Below, in pieces: positions 1-5,027 of a DNA stretch of 9,711 bases. A program made the translations under genes and the position numbers. The stretch's first letter is position 1. The number at the start of each line of letters is the position of its first letter. The notes beneath the pieces are model-generated. The model made no database searches. It saw only the letters and a list, made by a program, of their open reading frames with translations, and had not been told where the DNA came from. This DNA is from Candidatus Woesearchaeota archaeon (GTDB taxonomy: Archaea > Nanobdellota > Nanobdellia > Woesearchaeales > ARS49), in the NCBI GenBank assembly GCA_019323135.1, contig JAHWHT010000039.1, forward strand, positions 1 through 9,711. The letters are read 5' to 3'.

Positions 1-1598
1 TAGTGAGAGACAAAAAAATAATTGGAATATCTGACTTAAGAGATGAATCAGACAGAGAAGGAATGCGCATAGTGATTGAGCTTAAGATGGGAGCAAACAG
101 TGATGTAGTTAGCAATCAATTATTGAAACACACAAGATTACAGACAACATTTGGTATAATTATGATTGCCCTTGTTGGCAATGAACCAAAAACACTAAAT
201 CTAAAACAAATACTTGAGCAATTTATAATCCATAGAAAATTAATGGTCCAAAAAAGAACAGAGTATGACTTGAAACAAGCAGATGCAAAAGCACATATTC
301 TAGAGGGTTTGATAATTGCACTAGATAATATTGACCCAATCATTAAATTAATCAAAGCAGCAAAAACTGCAGCAGAGGCAAGACAGGGACTTATTGACGA
401 TTACAGGCTGACCGAGAAGCAATCACAAGCAATTCTTGATATGAAACTGCAGAGATTAACTAATATGGAGCAGGATAAGATCAGAGAAGATCACAAAGCA
501 CTGATTAAATTGATTGCAGAATTAAAAGAAATACTTGGAAGCGAACAAAAAATAAAAGATATAATCAAACAAGAGCTTACAGAATTAAAAGAACAGTATG
601 GTGATGAAAGAAGAACACAAATACTGGATGCTGAAGCACAAAAGTTTGAGGAAGAGGAATTAATCAAGCCAGAAGAGATGGTTGTAACTCTTACACACGC
701 AGGATATGTCAAGAGACAGCCTCTAGATGCCTATAAAAAACAAAAACGCGGCGGAAGAGGAGTGATGGGTATGGAGACAAAAGAGACAGACTTTGTAGAG
801 GAAATATTCACTGCAAATACTCATGATTATGTATTGTTTTTCACAAATAAAGGAAAAGTGCATTGGATAAAAGTTTATCAATTACCAGAAGCAGGAAGAT
901 ATGCAAAAGGAACTGCAATAGTTAATATATTGGCGCTGGGCAAGACTGAAAAGATAACTGCATTTACGCCAGTGAAAAACTTCAAAAAAGATAATTATCT
1001 GTTCTTTGTCACAAAACAAGGAACTGTAAAGAAAACAAGCCTAGAAGAATTTTCCAAACCAAGAAAAGGCGGAATACTTGCAATAGGCATCACATCAGAT
1101 GATGAATTGATAAATGTTGATTTAACAGACGGAACCAAGAAAATCATAATCGCAACAGAGCAGGGAAGCGCGGTACACTTTGATGAAAAAGATGTAAGGC
1201 CAATGGGCAGAACTGCGCGAGGAGTTATTGGAATAAAACTAAGAAAAGATGATAAAGTAGTGGGTTCAGTTGTTGCTGAAGAAAATAAAACTTTATTGAC
1301 TGTAACTGAAAAAGGATATGGCAAAAGAACACCAATATCTGATTATAGATTGATAAGCCGAGGCGGAGTTGGCGTAATCAACATCAAAGTAACAGATAAA
1401 AATGGAAAAGCAGTGACAATCAAAAGTGTTGCAGATGACGACGAAATAATTTTAATAAGTCAGCAAGGAATAATCATAAGAACTGCTGCAAAAGGAATAG
1501 GAATAATCGGCAGAGCAACACAAGGAGTAAGAGTGATGAGAATAGAAGCAAACGATAAGTTAGTGTCGGCAGCAAAAATCGCAAAAGAAGAAATCTAA
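1..1598 (+). CDS. gyrA: DNA gyrase subunit A, C-terminal part (5' truncated by window)
   Basis: This is the GyrA subunit of bacterial-type DNA gyrase, which with GyrB introduces negative supercoils. The reading frame is open at the left edge. The GTG at position 3 is an internal valine, because the text around it (VRDKK, then GISDLRDESDREGMRIVIE) matches the middle of GyrA. The catalytic tyrosine lies upstream of the window. What remains is the end of the breakage-reunion domain, with the long coiled coil and C-gate (QAILDMKLQRLT, about residues 140-155 from position 3), then the six-bladed beta-pinwheel from about residue 225. A GyrA box QKRGGRG is at 741-761, close to the canonical QRRGGKG, so gyrase is preferred over topoisomerase IV. 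The blades repeat GYVKR-like and KGxV-like strands, and the protein ends without a long acidic tail. The stop overlaps the next ATG (TAATG). Gyrase genes in archaea are generally considered of bacterial origin; gyrB is probably just upstream. Confidence 0.95.
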   Translation, partial: VRDKKIIGISDLRDESDREGMRIVIELKMGANSDVVSNQLLKHTRLQTTFGIIMIALVGNEPKTLNLKQILEQFIIHRKLMVQKRTEYDLKQADAKAHILEGLIIALDNIDPIIKLIKAAKTAAEARQGLIDDYRLTEKQSQAILDMKLQRLTNMEQDKIREDHKALIKLIAELKEILGSEQKIKDIIKQELTELKEQYGDERRTQILDAEAQKFEEEELIKPEEMVVTLTHAGYVKRQPLDAYKKQKRGGRGVMGMETKETDFVEEIFTANTHDYVLFFTNKGKVHWIKVYQLPEAGRYAKGTAIVNILALGKTEKITAFTPVKNFKKDNYLFFVTKQGTVKKTSLEEFSKPRKGGILAIGITSDDELINVDLTDGTKKIIIATEQGSAVHFDEKDVRPMGRTARGVIGIKLRKDDKVVGSVVAEENKTLLTVTEKGYGKRTPISDYRLISRGGVGVINIKVTDKNGKAVTIKSVADDDEIILISQQGIIIRTAAKGIGIIGRATQGVRVMRIEANDKLVSAAKIAKEEI

Positions 1599-2593
1599 TG
1601 AAAGCAATAGCAATAACCAACAAAGGCATAGAAGACGTTTCTAAACAAGAAATAAAAGAACTAATCAATTCTGAGGCACAAATCCATGACGGATTCTTAA
1701 CATTTGAGGCAGCTAAAGAAGAGCTGATAAAGTTATGTTATTTATCGCAGTCTTTGACTAAAGTTTTACTTGTTGATGATCCTGCGAAGTGGGTTGAGGG
1801 AAAGACGTTTGCAGTTAGAGGAAAACAAGAATGTGCAGAACCAATAGCTGCAAAAATCCAGGGACGAGTCAAGCTTAAAAATCCAGATGTAGAATTCTAT
1901 GCAATAGATGAAAAACATTGGGGAATAGATTTGTCAGGAGAAGACCTTGGAAAAAGAGATTACCGCATATTCTTAGGACCTGAAAGCATCAAAGGAGTAT
2001 TAGCATATGCTTTAATTCGATTGGCAGGATATAATCCTAAAAAAACATTAGTCGATCCATTTTGCAGAGATGGAATCATTGCAATAGAGGCAGCAATCTA
2101 TTCACAAAAAAGATCTTCTCATTATTTTAGAAAAGATAAGTTCAACTTTCTTAAGCTTTTTCCTGATGTGAATTTGGATAAACTGGACAAAACGCAGAAA
2201 AAAGATACAATAATTTATGCATATGACCCAAAAATAACAAGTATAAACGCAGCAAGAAAAAACGCAAAAATAGCAGGCATACAAAAAAATATCCAGTTTG
2301 GAAAAATAAGAACAGATGATTTAGAACTTAAATTAAAAGAAAATTCTGTGGATTGTATTGCAACAATACCTCCGTTATTGATGAAATTAGCTGAAAGCAA
2401 AGTGATTGAGATATACAAAGAATTATTTTATCAAGCAGATTTTATTCTAAGCAAAAAAGGCAAAATAGCACTGCTCACAAGACCGCAGAGAACTGAACTT
2501 CTGAAAAAGTATACAGATAAGTTTAAATTAATTGATGAACGGTCGGTAATGCAGGGCAAATCTGAGTGGAGTATCTTGGTTTTTGAACGATAA
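1598..2593 (+). CDS. THUMP/RlmL-Trm14-like RNA methyltransferase homologue with degenerate motifs
   Basis: The 331-residue protein resembles the THUMP-containing SAM-dependent RNA methyltransferases (COG0116-like: RlmL, Trm14/TrmN), which make N2-methylguanosine in tRNA or rRNA. The N-terminus (AIAITNKGIEDVSKQEIKEL, residues 3-22) matches the start of that family. Residues about 40-115 would hold a short THUMP-like segment, and residues 130-331 a Rossmann-fold domain. Motif I is DPFCRDG (153-159) where the family usually has DPxCGSG. A second strand motif, YAYDP, is at 207-211. At the catalytic position the usual N/D-P-P-Y/F is replaced by TIPPLL (256-261), so the polar catalytic residue is missing. 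It may be a divergent enzyme or a homologue that binds RNA without methylating it. It overlaps gyrA by one base and is probably translationally coupled. Family assignment is fairly safe; activity is uncertain. Confidence 0.75.
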   Translation: MKAIAITNKGIEDVSKQEIKELINSEAQIHDGFLTFEAAKEELIKLCYLSQSLTKVLLVDDPAKWVEGKTFAVRGKQECAEPIAAKIQGRVKLKNPDVEFYAIDEKHWGIDLSGEDLGKRDYRIFLGPESIKGVLAYALIRLAGYNPKKTLVDPFCRDGIIAIEAAIYSQKRSSHYFRKDKFNFLKLFPDVNLDKLDKTQKKDTIIYAYDPKITSINAARKNAKIAGIQKNIQFGKIRTDDLELKLKENSVDCIATIPPLLMKLAESKVIEIYKELFYQADFILSKKGKIALLTRPQRTELLKKYTDKFKLIDERSVMQGKSEWSILVFER

Positions 2594-2594
2594 C

Positions 2595-2602
2595 TTTATA
2601 AA
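2595..2602 (+). promoter_or_regulatory. TATA box of the RNase P RNA gene
   Basis: TTTATAAA lies just after the stop of the methyltransferase-like gene. Its centre is about 27 bases before position 2626, the first base of the P1 helix of RNase P RNA. Archaeal transcription normally starts 25-27 bases after the TATA centre, so the primary transcript may begin at or within a base or two of the mature 5' end. Confidence 0.7.
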
Positions 2603-2674
2603 CCCACATTCATTAATAATTTTCGGGTTGGGAAGGCAGTTGGCTTACGGTTTTCAAAAGTGAAATGAGGCGCG

Positions 2675-2695
2675 CTCAAAAATCTTAGATTTTTG
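2675..2695 (+). repeat. Short palindromic hairpin, copy 1, inside RNase P RNA
   Basis: The core CAAAAATCTTAGATTTTTG (2677-2695) folds into a perfect 8-bp stem with a TTA loop. With the two bases before it (CT), the 21-base string is identical to 7385-7405, next to tRNA-Leu. Here it forms the tip of the helix before P4: flanking bases 2669-2675 and 2696-2702 can extend the stem with single-base bulges. Confidence 0.85.
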
Positions 2696-2703
2696 GCTGG
2701 CCC

Positions 2704-2723
2704 CAATTTTCTGGCGAAAATTG
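2704..2723 (+). repeat. Second hairpin in RNase P RNA, before conserved region I
   Basis: CAATTTTC (2704-2711) pairs perfectly with GAAAATTG (2716-2723) around a TGGC loop. Its last G is also the first G of the conserved GAGGAAAGTC. RNase P RNAs usually pass from P3 to P4 without such a stem, so this looks like an inserted element. That judgement rests on recall of the family fold, not on an alignment. Confidence 0.65.
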
Positions 2724-3032
2724 AGGAAAGTCTGCCCACCATAATAAGGCCACTTTCGAAAGAAAGATCCAGTAATGGATGGCAACATCACAGAAACGAA
2801 ACGGCCCTTATTCGCTATGATGCTGAGACGCCCTGGTGACAGAGGTTAGATAACCAGCTGAGTTTGCTTAAGGGATGCGATGAAACGGATAGGACTGGTC
2901 GGTGCAAGCACAGAATGTGCGCTAAGTAAAATGCCACACAGCCTGCCCATGGCAGTTAAATCTGTCAGCATTGAATCAACGACCAATGCTTTGGAGGCTG
3001 ACAAAAGGCAGCTTATACCTTCCCAACCAAAC

Positions 3033-3038
3033 TTTTTT
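3033..3038 (+). terminator. T-run after RNase P RNA
   Basis: Six T residues follow the P1 3' strand by four bases. T-runs of this type terminate archaeal transcription. The run overlaps the TATA box of the next gene. Confidence 0.55.
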
Positions 3039-3042
3039 ATAA
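3035..3042 (+). promoter_or_regulatory. TATA box of the Sec61-beta gene
   Basis: TTTTATAA has its centre about 26 bases before the ATG at 3064. This predicts a transcript starting at the start codon, that is, a leaderless mRNA. A GGAG at 3048-3051 would then lie upstream of the transcript and would not act as a ribosome binding site. Confidence 0.6.
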
Positions 3043-3063
3043 GGATAGGAGATATAAACAAAA

Positions 3064-3237
3064 ATGGCAGATAAAAAAGTCAATATGCCCACTAGCACAG
3101 CAGGGCTGACACGATATTTTGAGGATTACAAAAGTAAACTTGAATTCAAACCAGGTACAGTCATCATACTGGCAGTAATAGTAATCTTGATAACAATAAT
3201 TCTGCACATTTACGGGAACTCCTTGTTAGGTATCTAA
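3064..3237 (+). CDS. Preprotein translocase subunit Sec61-beta (SecG-type)
   Basis: This 57-residue protein is the small beta subunit of the SecYEG/Sec61 channel. It supports protein translocation and insertion at the membrane. The N-terminus carries the archaeal signature MPTSTAGLTRYFED (residues 8-21), followed by a short basic/acidic linker. A single transmembrane helix runs from about residue 32 to 50 (VIILAVIVILITIIL region), giving a tail-anchored topology with a cytosolic N-terminus. Length fits the family (about 50-60 residues). The ATG at 3064 is chosen because the TATA box is correctly placed for it, although an internal Met8 starts the conserved block. It lies between RNase P RNA and NAC; pairing with NAC puts two nascent-chain/translocation genes side by side. 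Confidence 0.93.
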   Translation: MADKKVNMPTSTAGLTRYFEDYKSKLEFKPGTVIILAVIVILITIILHIYGNSLLGI

Positions 3238-3248
3238 AAAACAAAATG

Positions 3249-3257
3249 TTTTATAAA
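3249..3257 (+). promoter_or_regulatory. TATA box of the NAC gene
   Basis: TTTTATAAA lies just after the Sec61-beta stop. A start 25-27 bases from its centre falls at about 3278-3281, next to the ATT codon at 3281. The T-strand also closes a 6-bp AAA-loop hairpin (3238-3252), which might help end the Sec61-beta transcript. Confidence 0.55.
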
Positions 3258-3267
3258 CAATTTTCGC

Positions 3268-3274
3268 GAGGTGA
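3268..3274 (+). promoter_or_regulatory. Shine-Dalgarno-like GAGGTGA before NAC
   Basis: GAGGTGA ends six bases before ATT 3281 (normal spacing) but 18 bases before ATG 3293 (too far). It can act only on a transcript that starts upstream of the position the TATA box predicts, for example read-through from Sec61-beta. Confidence 0.4.
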
Positions 3275-3292
3275 AGTCATATTATTCCAGGA

Positions 3293-3622
3293 ATGAATTC
3301 TCGGGCAATGGCAAAAGCCATGAAACGGATGGGCATCCAACAGCAAGAATTAGATGCGAAAGAAGTAATCATAAGACTAGAAGATAAAGAATTAGTTTTT
3401 ATGAATCCGCAGGTAGCAAAAGTAAACATGATGGGCCAGGAAACATTCCAGATTACAGGAACTCCTGAAGAACGGTCAATAAGCACAGAGCCAGAAATAT
3501 CTGAAGAAGATATCCAGACAGTGATAGACCAGACTGGTGTAGAAAAAGACGCTGCCCTGGAAAAAATCAAAAAACACAAAGGCGATATTGCTGCTGCAAT
3601 ACTCGAACTAACAGAAGAATGA
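3293..3622 (+). CDS. Nascent polypeptide-associated complex protein (NAC-alpha type)
   Basis: Archaeal NAC is a ribosome-bound homodimer that contacts nascent chains at the tunnel exit. The basic N-terminal ribosome-binding segment includes MAKAMKRMGIQ (residues 6-16 from this ATG). The NAC domain follows (about 20-58), with the hallmark VNMMGQETFQITG (about 44-56). A UBA domain fills the C-terminus (about 68-109, EEDIQTVIDQTGV through AAILELTEE). The ATG at 3293 is the first canonical start, but the four codons before it (ATT ATT CCA GGA) read I-I-P-G. Archaeal NAC proteins typically begin M-I/F-P-G-M-N, so translation may begin at ATT 3281, giving 113 residues. The stop overlaps the next start (ATGA). 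Identity is secure; the start is not. Confidence 0.93.
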   Translation: MNSRAMAKAMKRMGIQQQELDAKEVIIRLEDKELVFMNPQVAKVNMMGQETFQITGTPEERSISTEPEISEEDIQTVIDQTGVEKDAALEKIKKHKGDIAAAILELTEE

Positions 3623-4110
3623 ATGAAGAAGCCATCCAAGAACAAATAAAAGAATCTTTGACTAATGCTTACGAAGAGCTCAAAAGAGCCGATCATCTTT
3701 TTCACGTTACTTTGAAATACACTAGAACAGTGGATGTTCTTAAATCAGTAATAGAGCGCCTGATAAATGCATTCAATCATTCAATGGACGCTTTATTATA
3801 TTATGCACAATCAAAAGGAAAAATAGATGCAGTACCAAAAATACCCCTTGTGAAAGCAGAAAAAATAAAAGAAGTGTTTTCAGAGGATAAAAACATCTGT
3901 GATTTTCAAAATTTCTTTATGCTGCTACGAAAAATAGACAAAGCACAGTTTGGCAAAGACCGAGAATACAGAAGACACGTCACAATGACTGCTAAAATGG
4001 ATGAAGGTGACGCAGAAATAACAATAGATATTATTGGAGATTATTTTAAGAAAACTAAAGAATTCGTATCCTGTGTAGAAGAGTATATATCTGGAAATAA
4101 TAAAGGGTAA
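3619..4110 (+). CDS. Uncharacterised helical protein, possibly HEPN-like
   Basis: I do not recognise this 163-residue protein with confidence. It is soluble, with no signal peptide or membrane segment. Residues 1-68 look like a set of amphipathic helices. They contain R47-x6-H54 followed by SMDALLYYAQSKG (55-67), which resembles the R-x4-6-H helix of HEPN domains (typical pattern R-x-YYA-x-FH-x-x-x-ALL). Residues 70-110 are mixed, and 120-163 look like a beta pair and a final helix. It overlaps NAC by four bases (ATGA), so translation is probably coupled, and the next gene starts three bases after its stop. This setting suggests a housekeeping role near translation or secretion rather than a toxin, but no function can be stated. 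The HEPN resemblance is weak and could be chance. Confidence 0.75.
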   Translation: MNEEAIQEQIKESLTNAYEELKRADHLFHVTLKYTRTVDVLKSVIERLINAFNHSMDALLYYAQSKGKIDAVPKIPLVKAEKIKEVFSEDKNICDFQNFFMLLRKIDKAQFGKDREYRRHVTMTAKMDEGDAEITIDIIGDYFKKTKEFVSCVEEYISGNNKG

Positions 4111-4113
4111 AAA

Positions 4114-4638
4114 ATGGATTCATTAAAAGAGGCAATCGAACAAAGGCCGTGGTCATCTGAAGAAAAATCAAGAGTTCTAGAGATAATTCAGCGAGGAAGA
4201 GATAACAAACCCAAAAGAATAAGATTTTTGGATGAATTGACTTACTGGATATTCTTAATAATTGCAGTAGCTGGAAATTTTATCTTATCTGTAGTGCTTG
4301 TACCATTTATGCTTATATTAACCGGATTTTATCTTTTTGCAATATTGTTTGTTATTGCATTAGCATTTGGGATATTACTGAATACCTTGCTGAAAGAGAT
4401 ACAAAAAATAGAATCCAAACAACATATAATACCCATAATATTCATAATTGCAATAGCCTTGATTAATGTATATATAATAACAGTATTCACAAATAAACTA
4501 GAAATATTACTGCAGTTGTCAACACCTGCACATAACCCTGTATTGATAAGCGCAACATATGCAGTAGCCTTTATCATACCATATCTTTATTCTGAGTATA
4601 GAAGAGCAACCAAGAAGAGAAAGCAGTTAGGTTTATAA
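4114..4638 (+). CDS. Uncharacterised four-helix integral membrane protein
   Basis: I do not recognise this 174-residue protein. Residues 1-40 are charged and probably cytosolic, with a short helix (EEKSRVLEIIQRGRD, 16-30) and a basic patch (KPKRIR, 32-37) just before the first membrane segment. Four hydrophobic segments follow at about 43-68, 69-93, 104-126 and 142-160. A charged loop (LKEIQKIESKQ, 93-103) separates the second and third, and the tail is basic (EYRRATKKRKQ). By the positive-inside rule both ends face the cytosol. It follows the previous gene by three bases and completes the NAC gene cluster, so a role in membrane protein handling is possible by context only. Its stop codon lies inside the TATA box of tRNA-His. 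Confidence 0.8.
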   Translation: MDSLKEAIEQRPWSSEEKSRVLEIIQRGRDNKPKRIRFLDELTYWIFLIIAVAGNFILSVVLVPFMLILTGFYLFAILFVIALAFGILLNTLLKEIQKIESKQHIIPIIFIIAIALINVYIITVFTNKLEILLQLSTPAHNPVLISATYAVAFIIPYLYSEYRRATKKRKQLGL

Positions 4639-4640
4639 AT
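4632..4640 (+). promoter_or_regulatory. TATA box of tRNA-His
   Basis: TTTATAAAT overlaps the last codons and stop of the membrane protein gene. A start about 26 bases from its centre (near 4662) would give a pre-tRNA with a leader of about nine bases before G-1 at 4671. Confidence 0.7.
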
Positions 4641-4707
4641 AATCAAAATTTCTATAGTCATATTATCTATGGCGGCAATGGCGTAATGGTAGCGTAGAGG
4701 ATTGTGG

Positions 4708-4758
4708 TAGCGTTCAAAAATCAGTGATTTTTGACTGATTTTACAGCAAGCTGCAAAA
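4708..4758 (+). other. tRNA-His intron with canonical bulge-helix-bulge splice site
   Basis: The central 4-bp helix pairs TTGT (4702-4705) with GCAA (4753-4756). The 5' bulge is G4706, G4707, T4708. The 3' bulge is A4757, A4758, T4759. The inner helix AGC (4709-4711) pairs with GCT (4750-4752). The splicing endonuclease cuts after the second bulge base on each strand, giving exactly 4707/4708 and 4758/4759. The 51-nt intron carries a 9-bp hairpin (4714-4734). Confidence 0.92.
4714..4734 (+). repeat. Short palindromic hairpin, variant copy in the tRNA-His intron
   Basis: TCAAAAATC (4714-4722) pairs perfectly with GATTTTTGA (4726-4734) around an AGT loop. The stem core CAAAAATC/GATTTTTG is the same as in the RNase P and tRNA-Leu copies; the loop differs (AGT instead of TTA). 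Confidence 0.8.
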
Positions 4759-4794
4759 TTCCTCTGGCCCGGGTTCGATTCCCGGTTGCCGCCC

Positions 4795-4802
4795 TTTTCT
4801 TT
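4795..4802 (+). terminator. T-rich terminator after tRNA-His
   Basis: TTTTCTTT begins one base after the discriminator base region and is the likely end of the tRNA-His transcript. No stable stem is needed for archaeal T-run termination. Confidence 0.5.
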
Positions 4803-4927
4803 AATAAAGCGTAACTTACACAAAATGTAATTTTGTGACGTTGCGAAAACTAAGGGGTATTTTTCGCAACCAACAAAAAATTAAAAATTTTTTGAGGTTA
4901 GCAAATTACTGTGAAATTTGCGTAACC
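4803..4927 (+). repeat. Gene-free stretch holding four consecutive hairpins
   Basis: No gene is visible here. The stretch is a chain of four stems. Hairpin A: CACAAAAT/ATTTTGTG (4819-4837, GTA loop). Hairpin B: GTTGCGAAAA/TTTTCGCAAC (4840-4870, 11-base loop). Hairpin C: CAAAAAATT/AATTTTTTG (4874-4894, AAA loop). Hairpin D: 4896-4907 with 4915-4927, 12 bp with one bulged G at 4922. GCGTAAC occurs at both edges (4809-4815 and 4920-4926). The left copy can pair with GTTGCG (4840-4845), which is also the 5' arm of hairpin B, so the two folds exclude each other. Hairpin D ends directly against the TATA box of the ribosomal operon. Confidence 0.75.
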
Positions 4928-4936
4928 TTTATAAAT
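4928..4936 (+). promoter_or_regulatory. TATA box of the ribosomal protein/RNA polymerase operon
   Basis: TTTATAAAT lies 91 bases before the rps13 ATG. The predicted start is about 4957-4959, so the mRNA would carry a leader of about 70 bases. No other convincing promoter is seen before the convergent gene at 8896, so this box probably drives the entire cluster including tRNA-Leu. Confidence 0.7.
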
Positions 4937-4958
4937 AAACCCTGATTCCACAGTATCA

Positions 4959-5015
4959 TTAGCCCGAGTCGAAAGGCGCAATATAGGGTAGCAAAACGCT
5001 ATATTCTCGTGCTAA
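4959..5015 (+). promoter_or_regulatory. Structured 5' leader of the rps13 operon mRNA
   Basis: TTAGC-C-CGAG (4959-4968) pairs with CTCG-T-GCTAA (5006-5015), nine base pairs with one C/T mismatch. Inside, AATATAG (4980-4986) pairs with CTATATT (4999-5005), seven perfect pairs with a 12-base loop. On the 5' side C-GAAA-G can form a small GNRA-capped hairpin (about 4968-4977). The whole resembles a three-way junction. The structure begins at the predicted transcription start, and the rps13 ATG 13 bases after it has no Shine-Dalgarno sequence. An autoregulatory site for a ribosomal protein of this operon is a reasonable guess, not shown. Confidence 0.55.
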
Positions 5016-5027
5016 TACTTAATAAAA

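Larger units (their letters stand above)
2626..3028 (+). ncRNA. rnpB: RNase P RNA (archaeal)
   Basis: This is the catalytic RNA that removes 5' leaders from pre-tRNAs. The ends form a perfect 11-bp P1 helix: GGTTGGGAAGG (2626-2636) with CCTTCCCAACC (3018-3028). Conserved region I, GAGGAAAGTC, is at 2723-2732. The 3' conserved region, GGCAGCTTAT, is at 3007-3016. The two make helix P4 (CTGCC 2732-2736 with GGCAG 3007-3011). ACAGAAACGAAAC at about 2790-2802 is another hallmark. An internal helix pairs AATAAGG (2743-2749) with CCTTATT (2806-2812) and encloses a CTTTC-GAAA-GAAAG hairpin (2753-2766). The unusual part is 2669-2723: a P3-like stem tipped by an AT-rich hairpin (2677-2695), then a second 8-bp hairpin (2704-2723) squeezed in just before conserved region I. 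It has its own TATA box and a T-run after the 3' end. Length is about 403 nt. Identity is very secure; exact ends are inferred from P1. Confidence 0.95.
4671..4793 (+). tRNA. tRNA-His(GTG) with a 51-nt intron
   Basis: The acceptor stem is GCGGCAA (4672-4678) with TTGCCGC (4786-4792). The histidine-specific extra G-1 is encoded at 4671 opposite discriminator C73 (4793). The D-arm is 4681-4695 with GGTA at 4688-4691. Anticodon stem GAGGA (4697-4701) pairs with TCCTC (4760-4764), and the anticodon GTG is at 4704-4706. The T-arm is CCGGG-TTCGATT-CCCGG (4769-4785). An intron sits at the canonical 37/38 position (4708-4758). CCA is not encoded. A T-rich run follows. All cloverleaf elements and both histidine identity features (G-1 and GTG) are present. 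Confidence 0.95.

Noticed and set aside
3..5. GTG as a true gyrA start
   Set aside because: The frame is open to the window edge, and the residues around it align with the middle of GyrA, so it is an internal valine.
2880..3074. 64-codon reading frame on the + strand
   Set aside because: It lies in RNase P RNA, where pairing and conserved regions explain the sequence, and it resembles no protein.
4803..4927. CRISPR array or regular repeat array
   Set aside because: The stems differ in sequence and spacing, with no constant repeat and no unique spacers.
5005..5018. Similarity of CTCGTGC and TAATAC in the rps13 leader to 16S rRNA helix 18, as mimicry of the uS4 site
   Set aside because: The shared strings are six or seven bases, and the intervening 530-loop sequence is absent; chance cannot be excluded.
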